This document shows, piece after piece, positions 1 through 22,599 of a stretch of DNA of 64,000 nt (the first letter of the stretch is position 1; every line of letters starts with the position of its first letter). This DNA is from Erpobdella octoculata. Lineage: Eukaryota; Annelida; Clitellata; Hirudinida; Erpobdellidae. The stretch spans positions 3,840,955 through 3,904,954 of the forward strand of contig OZ022243.1 in assembly GCA_963978895.1 (NCBI GenBank), written 5' to 3'. The translations under genes were made by a program, and so were the position numbers. The notes under the pieces were generated by a model. It was not told the origin of the DNA. It saw nothing but the letters and a program-made list of their open reading frames with translations, and searched no databases.

Positions 1-3000
1 GTACCATCAAAGATTGTATGCATTACAAACCAGAATATTGTTCACAAACTCTTTCTGATATAGCCTTTTAACCTCTGAATTAATAATAAATACGGTAATT
101 CTTATCCCTTCAGCTCAGCAGAGATTTTTTTTAGTTTATACTTTTAGTACCTACCGTTAAAGCTTGTTTTTATGCATTACAAACCAGACCAATCTCCCAT
201 CAAAGTTAATCAGTTAGAATTAAAACTAATTATTTCAATAATTCTTCTCTACTGATAAGCTGTTCACTGGAAACTATTTCTTCAAACCTGAGTGGTCGAC
301 GAATTATCAATTTACAAAGTTGAACAAAAAATGGTCGCTAGAAAAAAAGTACCTAATAGTCGTTGGAAAAGCACCAATAGCGTTGCCACAACCTGAATAT
401 ATTGTCTAAATGGTTTCTACAATTTCATGAAATAAGTTCTAGCTCTTTCTCTCGGTGTTTTTTGCTTATTTTTTTAGCAGAAAGAGCGCTTTTTAAAAAT
501 TCTCAAGTGCTGTGCTGTTCTGGAAATTAATGTTCGAATTTGCTCAAGTTTAGAAAAAAAAACTCAGCTTCTGTGAGAGCAGAGATAGACAAAAGTTTAT
601 AAATGCCAGAAAAGGCAGTTGACAAACAAACACAAAGTGAGGCAGACAACTTGAAAATACTATAATGTTTGCAGATACCAACTAACTCAATATATTCCAT
701 TCTATTTAAATTTAATGAATTGTTGACTTCCTTGGCATACACAATTATGTATACTGCTCTATTTACAAAAGTTTAACACCTCCATGGTTGGGGTGTGAGT
801 CCCCCCCCCCCAAATCATTAGTGGATTCCTTTACTGATAAGGTTACACAACTAATTCTTGGCTGTCGCACGCATTTTTTCTCAAAAATAATCGATGATTG
901 GGGGGGGGGGGTGGTCGTACCTTATTTAAAAAAAAATTTTTCTTCAAAAATGATCGATAGTCGGCAAGGAAGTGTGGGGGATTTACAGATATATTCGTCA
1001 CTTAGAGGGCATAGACGCCCTCTAATTGGACTTGCCCTCAATTTTTTTTACAAATTTGCTACGAAGTTTTGACCTAATTTCAAAAAGTACTTATACGAAT
1101 ACCCCCCCCCCCACCTAATTTTAGAAAGTACCTACGACTACCTCCTTCCCGATCATCAGCTACATCCGAAGAAAACGTTATAGGTTTTGGAAAAAAATTG
1201 GAAAAGTACTTACGACAGCAACTCCGGTCATCAGCTATTTTTTTGAAAAAAAACTTTCAGCATTAAAAGTATAGAATTTTAGAATGTGCCGCTTTCTGAA
1301 ACATTTACGCCAATCGATGGTCTTTTTGCTGAATTGATGGTCATTGTAGATAATTTTGAAGATTTTAAAGCAATTTTTCTAAAAACTTTTCAGCTATTCT
1401 CCTTAAAAACTGATGACCGGAAAGGGGGCGTAGTTTGCAGGACCGAAAGTAATTTTTGAGAATTTTAGAAATTTTTGTTCACAATTTTATAATCACTTTT
1501 TCGAATATTTTTGTTAATTTTGCTTGAATTTCCAGCTTGTTTTGTTTAAATTTTAAGGTTTTTTTTGAATTTTTGTGTGTGAGGGGGGAAAGTTTTAAAC
1601 TTAATTTTATCTTTTATGATAATACTTAATATTTCATCAAATTCTACAGCAAAATATCAATAAACTTAAGATTTTTATTTATTAATTCTGTTCAATTTAA
1701 ATAACAGTGTCATAAACAAATAGAATAGAATAACTTTGTCTAAGAACAAGATTTAAGTGAGGCAATTTCAAATCAAACTAGACTAATAAAACAGACGTTA
1801 TGACACCTTCTGTACCCTAGGCAAACTGCTAGGCCTTTGGATCAGGTAAAATGCTAAATGACTTTAATTTTTTTTTACAACGAAAGAAGGGGTCTAAACT
1901 TTTAAGAACCCCCTTGTAGCCACACCTGGCTGGAAAATATAGTTAAAACATTTTTGGAGAAATTTTTGAAGAAATTTTTTTAAAACTAGCTGTGATTACT
2001 ACTGATTACCCCCTCCTGACCATCAGCGTTTTGAGAAAAAAGGTATCGTTTTTAGAAAGTGTTTTTTTTTGGAGAAGTAGCTATCAAAGCTGGATGCAAA
2101 ATTTTGGGAGCCATGAGGAGCGCCATATGCATTAGCAAATAGGTGATAGGTATAGTATGCATGGCGTTGGGTGTTTGTGAAAACGGACAAGACGGGGCTT
2201 GTGATATAACGAGCTGGAATTCAAAAAAATCTGCTCTGCTAGTTCAATAAATAAACTCAACTAGGAAGGCTGCTTACACGAATAATAACACAAGTTTAAT
2301 CGAATATGTCAAGACCACCCAGTAGGTAGCTATGAAAAAACATTTGAAAAAAGAAACAAAATACATGTAACTGCTATAATTTAATTTTGATAATTTTCAA
2401 CTTGACCTAATGTCAATTAACTTCTATAAATGTCCAAATCTCAAAGCAATTGGTTTAAAACTTTCGGAGATCATTGGGGTAAAACAGAAGATTAAATTTG
2501 TATTTATATAAATAATGTATCTAATAGCTTGAAAGGCAATAATAAGTGAATATGAACAGTTTTTTGAGAGAACAAAATGAGGGAGAGCACGACGTTGGTC
2601 GCCTCATAAATCCAACTCCTTCTCCAGTCATTAGTTTTTTTAGGGGAGGGGAAGTGTATAAAGTTCTGAAATTTTTTGTAAAAAATATGTATACGACTAC
2701 CCCCCCGGCTGTTAGCTATTTTCTATTTTGAGAGGAAAAGAATAGCATTACGAAATTAATTTTTTTAATCTATGGATTTTAAAAAGACTTTGCCCCCCTA
2801 AAGTTTTGCTGAAATGACGCCCCTGTATGGGTGACATGGCAAATGATGGCCTTCAATTTTTTATCTTATTCTTAATTTTTTTTTTTAATTTTTCTTTTTT
2901 TTTTAGAATGAACTCTGCTACATCTTAGTCTTTAAAAACTTCACTAGTCATGCAAGTACCGAAAGAATTGTCACATTATGAAACTTCTAGGGTTTCTGAT

Positions 3001-3387
3001 CTTTCCCAATGTTAAACTGCAGAAAAATCTGAATCTGACACACAATAAAGTCACCGATTATAGTTAATGGCTTATAAGTAAATCCTAAAGAGTTGTGTTT
3101 ATAAAAACCGGTTCAGATAAACGACGTTTTAGTTGATTGACGTAATAAGCACGTAAGTCTCATAGATATGGGTGGGTATGTCTCTAAGGCACTCTATGAT
3201 AATCGAGTCTAGTGCTGTCTTTGTAAATAACATAGATGTCTATGAAAAATAAAAATAATATATTATGTCTATGGTAAACAATAGCGAGAGCGATAAAAAG
3301 GACAGAGCCTTGCCTTCTTAAAAAAAACTTTGATCCCACTTTTCATATCGTGTTGATCTAGAAAATAATTTTGAGTATTTTTGAGAC
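1..3387. other. Gene-free 5' flank with decayed transposon debris
   Basis: I see no supportable exon here. The stretch holds homopolymer runs (C near 800 and 1110, G near 900). It also holds several copies of a degenerate module that reads roughly AAAGTACCTACGACTACC followed by a GATCATCAG core and an A/T run, near 1125-1165, 1203-1250, 1990-2035 and 2690-2732. A hAT-like right terminus ends near 1929: its reverse complement starts CCAGGTGTGGCTACAAGGGG. A second terminus-like sequence ends near 2825 and resembles the right end of the MITE at 50016-50446. These look like old non-autonomous DNA transposons. The open frames here lack coding character. Confidence 0.6.
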
Positions 3388-12998
<9,611 letters not shown>

Positions 12999-13438
12999 TC
13001 ACCTGGACAAACTAGATATATTTATATACGTATATATATTATATATATATTATAAATCTGACATTGCCTGTTTCTAGGTATATTGAGGTTGATAATAGTT
13101 TCTTGTAATTTTGTGTGTTTGTATGTTTCATTCATGTGCTAATTGTTGAAATTTTATTTTTTTCTTGCTATCGTGTAAGTGCATTTTTTATCGTCTCCGT
13201 GCCAAAGAAATTTCCCCACCATCTGTTGAGACCAAGGGAGCAGAATTTGGCTATTTACTCATGTAGTTTCATTTCATATTAACATTTTTCACGTTTCATC
13301 TGTAGATGCAGGCAACAATTTGTTTATTTATACTTTGAGTGTTTTTTTTTTCAATTTTGTATCAACTTAACAGAATCTAAAACGTAAATATAACAAAAAA
13401 TATTGCTATGTATATATATATCTCTAAAAGACTATATA
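12999..13438. other. ECD 3' UTR and short intergenic stretch
   Basis: This is AT-rich sequence after the ECD stop with no clear AATAAA in the first 400 bases. Positions 13353-13432 repeat a block found at 34885-34970 (shared TATCAACTTAACAGAAT and TATTGCTAT.TATATAT), so at least this part is repetitive DNA rather than unique UTR. Confidence 0.5.
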
Positions 13439-14918
13439 TCTATATATATAAAAGAACATGTCCTGACTGACTGACTGACTGACTGACTGACTGACTGACT
13501 GATAATCAACGCCGAGCTCAAACGCCTCATCCTAGGAACGTGAAATTTGGAACTTATATTACTTTTATAGCGTAAACATCCGCTAAGAAAGGATTTTTAA
13601 AAATTTTGCTCCTGAAGGGAAAAAACTGGAAAACAAACTTTTTTCTAAAACAATGTATATCTCGAAAACCAAAAATGAGGAGATTTTGAAATTTAGTATA
13701 TAGATTCTTTTTGAAAAATAAAAAGATACGTGTTTCACCATTTTTTGAAAATTCGGTTTCCCGGACCTCAAATGTGGGTTGGAAAATTGGGTTATTTGGT
13801 TTTTAAAGTAGCTGCTACTCAAAAACTGTGAATGCTACAGGAGTAAAAATTAGTATTTAGTTTCTACCCCAAAAATAATTAAATACGTGTTTTAGCATTT
13901 TTTGAAAATTTGGTTTCCAGGACTTCAAATGTGGGGTGGAAAATATGGTTATTTGTTTTTTAAAGTAACAGCTACTCAAAAACTGTAAATACCACAGATG
14001 TAAAAATTAGTATTTAGTTTCTATTCTAAAAATAAAAATATACGTGTTTTACCATTTTTTTTAAATTTGTTTCCAGGACCTCAAATGTGGGGTGGAAAAT
14101 AAGGTTATTTGGTTTTTAACATAACTGCTACTCGAAAACTGTAGATGCTACAGGAGTAAAAATTAGTATTTGGTTTCTACTCCAGAAATAATGATATACG
14201 TGTTTTACTATTTTTTGAAAATTTGGTTTCCAGGACTTTAAATATGGGGTGGAAAATAGGGTTACTTGGTTTTTAAAATAACTGCTATTCAAAAACTGTA
14301 AATGCTACAAAAGTAAAATTAGAACTTAGTTTCTTCTCTAAAAATAATGATATACGTGTTTCACCATTTTTGAAAATTTGGTTTCCAGGACCTCAAATGT
14401 AAAGTGGAAAAAGGGTTATTTGATTTTAAAATAACTGCTACTCAAAAACTGTAAGTGCTACAGATGTGAAAATTAGTATTTTGAGGTTTTGTGCCGGTTA
14501 AAAGTAGATGAGTTCAGTTTATCACCGGACGGACGGGTCAAGCCTTTATTTTAGGGTCTTCATACGGCCCTGCCCAAACCTTAGATCAAGGTGGGACGGG
14601 CCGAGATTTTTAACCAAGTATATAGACATTTTAGTGATTTTAGGGTGTTCAGACGGGCCGGGCTAAACCTGAAGTCAAGGTGGGACGGGCCGAAGTTTTT
14701 CAACAAGTATATAGAACTTCTAGGCCTTTAAAAACGGGCCGGGCCCATATTAGACGGGCCGTGCCGGGCCAGGAATTTCGGTTTTTGAAACGGGCTGGGC
14801 CAAGTTGTCGACGGGCCGAACCGAGACCTAAAAAATTGATCCGTGCAGTACTCTACTATGTATGTACGGTTCAAATTCTCTAATTTCATGCGAGCGAAGC
14901 CGCTACGGGCACTGCTAG
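13439..14918 (+). mobile_element. Non-autonomous Helitron family A, copy 1, with internal ~155-bp array
   Basis: It starts TCTATATATATAAAAGAACA, then (GACT)n, and ends CGGGCACTGCTAG with host T. These TC...CTAG(T) ends are those of Helitrons. The centre is about five units of a ~155-bp repeat marked by CTACTCAAAAACTG and by CAAATGTGGGGTGGAAAA. It is followed by a GC-rich part with repeated ACGGGCCGGGCC motifs. It is 1,480 bp long and has no Rep/helicase ORF. Near-identical copies lie at 19903-21343 and 46035-47683. Confidence 0.85.
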
Positions 14919-14939
14919 TATATATATATGTATAGAGTG

Positions 14940-15840
14940 TAGTTGCAAAAAAATGCTTTGAGAAGATTGTGGTGGATCGGCGAGTTGCAGTTCATGAGCA
15001 GTTTTGGAGCATGAATTATAACAACAGGCTTAGCTTCAGGCTTCATCAACAGTCATATCGAAGTTCTGCCGAAAAGCCGATCTCGACCTCGTTCTGGTGA
15101 AGGTCTTAAACGTTCAACTCGATATTACAGCCTGCCAGATGCTGATGGCCACAATGTGCTCGTTGTGATGTGTAAGTTGTTCTTTTTAAGAACACTTGGC
15201 TACACATGCGACAAAATAATAACAGCCACTCCAGCAGAAGTTTTGTCACCACTTTCAGACCGACGAGAAAAACATGCATCAGCTAACAAGAAAACTGTCA
15301 AGCAGAAAAAACTTGTTCTTGACCACATACCCTCCTACGATCATTCTATCAGTCATTATCGTAGAGAACATACTCCAAATCATCTCCATCTTTCACCCGG
15401 ACTAACCATCATAGAAATGCACAAAGATCTCACAGACCTCAGCGAATGCATAGGCAGAAATAGTCATGTCATACAAATGCAGCCAACAGACTTCACAGAT
15501 TGGCCAAATGGATCAAGCAGTGCAAAATTTACTTGCAAGCCGATTCTGAAAAAACATCTGTGAGGTGCAGTTTCGTCGTGGATCTACCAAGATGTACTGG
15601 AAAACATCTTTCGACGAGCCGGAGGAGAGTTCCTTAAGAAGGAGATGGCGAAGAGTGTCTTAAAGGGAACTTTGCCAAGCACTCGAGTTGCAGCGAGAGG
15701 CATTTGCACCTTGAAGAAGGCCGATATCGTCACCAAGCTGTGCCCATTGATGCCAGCAAACAGGCAACAATTCTGGACATCGCTTCCTGAAAGTGCTACA
15801 GCATCGAACTTGCTTACCTCTTTTGAGTAGCGCTAACAGA
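14940..15840 (+). pseudogene. Broken transposon-type gene of uncertain class
   Basis: Fragments in several frames together resemble a protein family scattered through invertebrate genomes as repetitive genes. An early FWSMN-like part is followed by a KLFFLRTLGY block (about 15172-15201), a serine/lysine linker, DHIPSYDHSISHYRR (about 15329-15373) and LSPGLTI. After a frame change comes RGSTKMYWKTSF (about 15575), then ADIVTKLCPLMPANR (about 15722-15766). Stops and at least two frameshifts break it. I know this domain order as transposon-associated but cannot assign a superfamily; no catalytic triad is identifiable. Confidence 0.5.
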
Positions 15841-16101
15841 CGTTGGCAACAGTCATGAGTTTACATAATAAAACATGAAATTATCATTTTAACCTTTTAT
15901 ACCAACGGGCTAGACTAAATTTTTTTAATATACTTTCTTTTGCCACTAAAGCTTAAAGACGCTATGTTGCCATATTCTCAAGGCAAAAGGAAGCAAGTGC
16001 CATTTTTATCTTTTTTTCATTAAGAAAAAAGAAGTGGACTTGTGTGATGGATTTCAATTTTTTTTCTATATTTGCATAAAGGACATATATACACACAAAC
16101 A

Positions 16102-16103
<2 letters not shown>

Positions 16104-16155
<52 letters not shown>
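16104..16155. repeat. (TA)n microsatellite
   Basis: About 52 bp of alternating TA lies 150 bp upstream of the RING gene. It is not assigned to an element. Confidence 0.9.
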
Positions 16156-16157
<2 letters not shown>

Positions 16158-16305
16158 GTTAATGTTATTTATTTGCTGTTTCCTTATATTTTAACCATAG
16201 AAACTATATTCTTTGTTTTCGAGAAAGCATTTCAGCAATTTCACTAACTAATTTTGTTGAAGCATTTTTACACCTCGAAGAAAAAAAGAAGAAGAAAATT
16301 ATAAA

Positions 16306-17004
16306 ATGAAATTTTCAACAATAACATCACTTTGTAGTAATGGAGTTTTCGAAAAGTTAGTTGATTATGTATATGAGATTTGTCCAATTTGTGTCCACGA
16401 AAATTTGAAACCAGATTTAGTAGTCGTTTCACCTTGTCGGCATCTGTTTTGTCGTTCCTGTTTAGATCAATGGATGATATTCAGTAAAAGGTGTCCAGTG
16501 TGTAGACAAAATATAACCGACTCGAAGAGAAATATTAATTTACTCTTTTATGCTATCATCCTGCTGACATTTCTTTTAGCCATTCTCACAATAACTTGTT
16601 TTCCTTGGCCAATTATAAGATTTGTGATTTTACTGGGTTGCACCAATATTTTGTTTCTTGTTTTTGAGCTTGAAAGTTATGGTGAATTTATCGGTGGATT
16701 GATAAGCTCTCTAGTTCTCCCTATGAGGTCTCGCGAGTTTCCTGAAACACTCCCTCTACTGTGTAAAGCGCTTATTTTGGGTAATATAATGGGTTTTATG
16801 GTGTTGTACGAGGGTGTAAGAAAAGTTAGAGTTATGCCCATCACGGAAATTTCTTGTACATTGTTTTACAGTACGGTTCTCCTCACAAGCATGATTTTTT
16901 TTAATCTTTTTATTGAAGAATATGTTTGGCTCGTTGGAGAAGAAGTAGAAATGTACCAAAATCCCCGTAGAATAAGAACTTCAAGAATTACTATTTATCT
17001 CTAA
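16306..17004 (+). CDS. Intronless RING-finger multi-pass membrane protein (putative E3 ubiquitin ligase)
   Basis: A single-exon 232-aa ORF. Residues 26-67 form a C3HC4 RING: CPIC, then CRHLFCRSCLDQW and CPVC, with a tryptophan at the E2-contact position. Three to four hydrophobic segments follow, at about residues 77-97, 101-120, 152-172 and 184-202, then a basic tail (RRIRTSR). Known family logic: RING proteins with C-terminal membrane spans act as ER- or Golgi-bound ubiquitin ligases; the substrate is unknown. I cannot name an orthologue. The ATG at 16306 follows an A-rich leader, and an AATAAA lies at 17067-17072. The lack of introns among heavily split neighbours suggests retroposition or a young lineage-specific gene. 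The frame has no break over 699 nt, so it is probably functional. Confidence 0.7.
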   Translation: MKFSTITSLCSNGVFEKLVDYVYEICPICVHENLKPDLVVVSPCRHLFCRSCLDQWMIFSKRCPVCRQNITDSKRNINLLFYAIILLTFLLAILTITCFPWPIIRFVILLGCTNILFLVFELESYGEFIGGLISSLVLPMRSREFPETLPLLCKALILGNIMGFMVLYEGVRKVRVMPITEISCTLFYSTVLLTSMIFFNLFIEEYVWLVGEEVEMYQNPRRIRTSRITIYL

Positions 17005-17007
17005 AAG

Positions 17008-17078
17008 AGAAATACCCGTCAAAAATGACGGTTTTTTGTTTTGTTTTATCGAACTGTCAAATATTAAATAAAGAACAT
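17008..17078 (-). mobile_element. Helitron 3' terminus, family B-like (minus strand)
   Basis: Read on the minus strand this is a CCGTCATTTTTGACGG hairpin followed by GTATTTCTC, matching the hairpin ends near 59555-59585 and 33948-33985 and their AT-rich inner flank (ATCGAACTGTCA, ATATTAAAT). The element body would extend rightwards; its 5' end is not recognised. It begins within 5 bases of the RING gene stop codon. Confidence 0.5.
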
Positions 17079-17469
17079 TTTTGTCAGTCTTGCTTGACCG
17101 TAATATTTATTACCGTAATCAATAGCTTGTGTATGATAAACTATATAGCAGTGCCCGTCGCGGCTTTTAATATTGATGAACGAAAGAAGCTATAGTCATT
17201 TATTTCTGAAAAAGTTAGTATTGTATGAATACACTGAACCCTCTTTCTTTCACCCCCATGATGTCGCCCGGGGCAGCTTGCCCACCCCCTTAGCCACGCC
17301 TCTGGGCCCAATAATGCAAGTATCTACTGAATTTTTATGAAATGGATCTAAGCTAATAGTTCATATCTTTTTTTTGTTAACCTAAACAAGCTGGCATTTT
17401 AAATTAAGGTAATTCTAATATCGTTATTTGATATTAGTTTATCGTTCTTTATACTAGGTGTTTTAAGGC

Positions 17470-17727
17470 TCAAATATCAGTATATGTAATATCAGTATAT
17501 CGAATTATCCTGTCGTGGATCATAATTTGATATTTTTTATCCGGGATGGGACTGGCCGCAAAAGTGTTCTTATTCGGTCTGCAGAATGCAGAGAGGAAAT
17601 CATCAGATTGCGGATTGAAGGAATTCAGGCATGCAAGAATATCACTATTTTCTGTAAATCGTGCGTTCAACTTAGACAAAATGCGATCGATGCATGCATA
17701 CAAAATCTGTGACCTATCTCGTTCCAT
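17470..17727 (-). pseudogene. hAT transposase relic (C-terminal half fragment)
   Basis: The 85-aa frame contains ACIDRILSKLNARFTENSDI, which aligns with the CVDNFINELDARFTNNCTV segment of the intact transposase at 25168-27501. A CT-rich subterminal block like those of the two intact hATs follows at 17770-17835. The catalytic and dimerisation regions are missing and the frame decays on both sides. A dead remnant of a third hAT copy. Confidence 0.55.
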
Positions 17728-17970
17728 TTTGAACTGTTCATACCTTTTTTAACACCTCTCCATCTCGACTTGGACGATCAAGCTTCCTAGTTTCTTTAGC
17801 ATCTCTTCTTTCTTATAATTTCTATGGACAACCTACATGGCCAGGCTATGAATAACGCTAACCATCTTTATAACCGGGACGGCATTTTTCTACATATGGC
17901 CGCATCCTATAATTACAAAAGCTTCTGTTTTTCTCTTCTCAAATCTCACTAAAAACACCAAAAAATCCTA

Positions 17971-19319
17971 CAGGGACCCATTTATAATAACTAATGGTTC
18001 ACATAAAAGTCCGAAGGCCAGTCCCCTTAAATGATGTCCATGAGTTTTAAAAGTAACGGTCTGAAAGGTGCCCATATATTAACCATAGCCCACTTAAAAG
18101 TCAGGAGCTTACATAAAAGTCAGGGAGGGCTACTTAACAGTCAGAGAAGGGCCAGTCAAAAATCAGGAAAAGGCCAGTTAAAAGTTAAGAGGGACCCACT
18201 TGAGTGCCGGGGCCCACTTAAGTGCGGGTGACCAATTTAGTGTGGTGGTTCACGTGAAAACGGGGGTGGGAGCCACTAAAGTGCGGTGGACCACTCAAGG
18301 GCGGGGAGCCCACTTAAGTGCGAGGAACCACTTTAATGCCGGGAAACCCACTGAAAAGTCCGGGAAGGGACCCACTTAGGTGCCGGGAACCCACTTAAGT
18401 GCAGAGGCTCACGTAAGACCGAAGCCCACTTAAGTGCGTGGAGCCCACATCAGTGCCGGGGGCCTACTGAAAAGTCCGGAAAGGGCTATTTAAAAATCAG
18501 GAGGGGCCCACTAACTTATGTGCCGGGGGCCCACTTAAGCGCGGGAGACCACTTAAGTGCGTTGGGCCCACTTTTGTGATGGGGCCCACTTTACTGCGTG
18601 GGGCCCACCTTTAGTACCGGGGCCCCTTAAGTATGTGGGGCCCACTTTAGTGCTGGGGGCCTACTGAAAATTTCGGGAAGGGCCACTTAAAAATCCGGAA
18701 GGCCAGCTAACTTAAGTGCGTGGGGCCCACTTTAGTGATGGGGCCCACTTAACTGCGTGGGGCCCACTAAAAATCAGGAGGGGCCCGCTTAGGCGCCGGG
18801 GGCCCATTTAAGTGCAGAGGCTTACGTAAGAGCGGGGCCCACTTAGCAGCGTTGGGTGGGGCTCACTGAAAAGTCTGGGAAGGGCCACTGAAAAGTCTAG
18901 GAAGGGCCACTTAAAAATCAGGAAGGGCCTTCTTAAGTGCGGGAAGCTCACTTAAGGGCGGGGCCCACTTAAGTGCAGAGGCTTACGTAAGAGCGTGGTC
19001 TACTAAAGTGCGAGGGGCCCACCTAGCTGCGTGGGGTGGAGCCCACTTTAGTATCGGGGGCCCACTTCAGTGCCGGGAGCCCACTTTAACGGGGGGCCCA
19101 CTTTAGTGTCGGGGGCCCACTTCAGTGCCGGGGGCTCACTTTAGTGCGGGGCCCACTTTAGTGCCGGGGGTCCACTTTAGCGCCGGGGGATACTTTAGTG
19201 CCGGGGTCCACTTTAGTGCCGGGGTCCACTTTAGTGCCGGGGTCCACTTTAGTGCGGGGGCCCACTTTAGTGCCGGGGGACCACTTTAGTGCCTGCCCCC
19301 CCCCCAATTGACGTCCCTG
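17971..19319. mobile_element. hAT-ended element made almost wholly of degenerate ~20-bp GC-rich repeats
   Basis: The ends are CAGGGACCCATTTATAAT on the left and, in complement, CAGGGACGTCAATTGGGGGG on the right. The interior is an array of about sixty units of the type GGCCCACTTTAGTGCCGGGG. Units at the left are variant (AAAAGTCAGGGAGGG, ACTTAAAAATC) and units at the right are more homogeneous. No 8-bp target duplication is visible (AAATCCTA against ATTTTAGC), so the boundaries may have diverged. No coding capacity. Confidence 0.6.
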
Positions 19320-19433
19320 ATTTTAGCCCATAAAACGTAAAATAGATTTGCTAAAAGTTGCTTGATGCCTTCAAACGTTGTTACGTAAACAAAATTTGAA
19401 TTTTATTACGCATTTACCTTCGATGGTCGTACA

Positions 19434-19543
19434 TAGGAACTTTTGGCCTGGAAAGTTAAGAAGGGGAAAAAGTTAAGAAGGGTTGGACTCCTCCGATCCT
19501 CCGGCTCAGGGGGCCAAAAAACCTTCCGGGCCAAAAGTGCCTA
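19434..19543. mobile_element. Fold-back MITE, ~27-bp inverted ends, TACA flanks
   Basis: The left TAGGAACTTTTGGCCTGGAA and the complement of the right (TAGGCACTTTTGGCCCGGAA) pair almost completely around a ~55-bp centre. Flanking TACA tetramers (19430-19433 and 19544-19547) may be a target duplication. The length is 110 bp. Confidence 0.6.
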
Positions 19544-19585
19544 TACATGATCATTGCATAAGTTTTCGAAGCACTGTTTACAATT

Positions 19586-19620
19586 GCGTAACAGACATTA
19601 CTTGCTAATGCCTGTTACGC
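19586..19620. other. Perfect-length hairpin (15-bp stem, 5-nt loop)
   Basis: GCGTAACAGACATTA, loop CTTGC, then its complement with a single mismatch. It lies between the fold-back MITE and a Helitron 3' end. It may be a short palindromic element or part of the adjacent Helitron. Confidence 0.6.
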
Positions 19621-19699
19621 ACTGTTACTTCTTAATATTAAGAAGTCCATGACTTGCTTCCCAGTCTTGCATAATGTAACCGATTGCGCGTTATTACAA

Positions 19700-19902
19700 A
19701 TTATTAAGAGATAGATGGGGCGGGAAAGCGACCGGAATCGGGAAAGTGACCGGGAGCGGGAAAGAGACCGGGAGTGGGAGAGCAAGCGGGAACGTGAAAG
19801 CGACCGGGAGCGGGAGAGAAAACGGGGAATTAAACGGGAGCTAGAGAAAAACGATAAAAAAAACTCTAAAAACCCCCGAGCAACGCCGGGTAACCCCGCT
19901 AG
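19700..19902 (+). mobile_element. Helitron 3' end block, family C
   Basis: A degenerate GGGAAAGCGACCGGGAGC repeat block is followed by CAACGCCGGGTAACCCCGCTAG, with host T. The same block type ends at 36581 and 48139, and a decayed version lies at 21449-21660. The final CTAG directly abuts the TCTATA start of the next Helitron. The 5' limit is not defined. Confidence 0.65.
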
Positions 19903-21660
<1,758 letters not shown>

Positions 21661-21798
21661 TAAACAAACGACATCACCATCGTCATTTCACTACCGACTT
21701 GGCCATTAAACAGTGTTTAATTTAGCCCCCTATGCCTAGATTAGTCACTCGCCATTAAATATTCCCTTCAATATCAAAACAAACACAAGACATTTTCG

Positions 21799-22598
21799 TT
21801 ATTTTATTAAACATATCATCGTGATAATAAAACGATGTGAGAAAACATTAACTTTAAACACAACGTAAGTAACTCCAAAACGTAATTTAAGTTTAATACA
21901 GCCAGTAGTTTCACTCTTTTTTTTGTCCTGCAAATTCGGTGCTTCATGAATCCCATCTGCACCATCTTCTTCTTGAAAATCAGACTCATCATCATGCCCG
22001 TCCTGCAAATTTGGTGCTTCATGAACTACATCTGCACCATTTTCTTCTTCAGGCTGATCATCTCCGTCTTCTTGAATCTTATGAATTACTACCTCATCTG
22101 GACCATCATCTCCGGCTTCTTCATCATGCCCATGCGCAGCTGTATCCACAGGACCATCTAATGGGGCTGGATTTTCAGCATCAACCTGGGCAGCCGGACC
22201 AGCGGCGTTCCCACCTCCTACCCCTGGGGCTTGTCGAATGGGGAGAACAGAAAGACAACTCAGTGTGTTGCTGAACGATGACAGTAGATTCACGGCTACA
22301 TTCCATCCGATAGCCCCTGCAGAGCTGCACAGTGGAGGATTAGACAGAATGGAAACGACATCATTTATCGCCATCGCCAGACATACTAGAGCACCACAAC
22401 GATCGAGCCACCTGTTTATGAAAATTGCCAATAAATAAAATACTATTATTATTATTGTAATTAGTTGATTAATTTTATACAAGCTACACACCTTTGAAAA
22501 AATTGATGATTGCGGGTTAGTCCATAAGCGATTGCAACTATAACGATAACAGCAATATATCCAGCAGCTAACATCAACTGCGACAAGGGGGGGATCAT
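21799..22598 (-). CDS. Probable two-exon gene: small membrane protein with acidic repeated tail
   Basis: Exon 1 is 22598-22492 (ATG at 22598-22596), with a GTGTGT donor. Exon 2 starts at 22411 after a CATAAACAG acceptor; the join keeps frame at an AGG codon. Exon 1 gives a hydrophobic span (about residues 9-28, MLAAGYIAVIVIVAIAYG). Exon 2 adds two more hydrophobic stretches (about 40-57 and 66-88), a glycine/proline linker and a very acidic tail containing a ~26-residue unit twice (GAD..HEAPNLQD). The frame runs to a stop at 21799, though splicing out of the last part is possible. I do not recognise the family. The tail is encoded by a ~78-bp tandem duplication. A signal-anchored or multi-span protein is likely; the function is unknown. 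Confidence 0.45.
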
Positions 22599-22599
22599 T

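Noticed and set aside
13583..13822. 79-aa minus-strand frame also found at 20066-20305 and 46218-46457
   Set aside because: Conserved only because it lies in the three copies of the same Helitron; it has no domain, and the array interrupts it.
16990..17078. RING gene as Helitron cargo
   Set aside because: The adjacent hairpin terminus points the other way, so that element's body lies to the right of the gene, not over it. Capture by another element remains possible but is unsupported.
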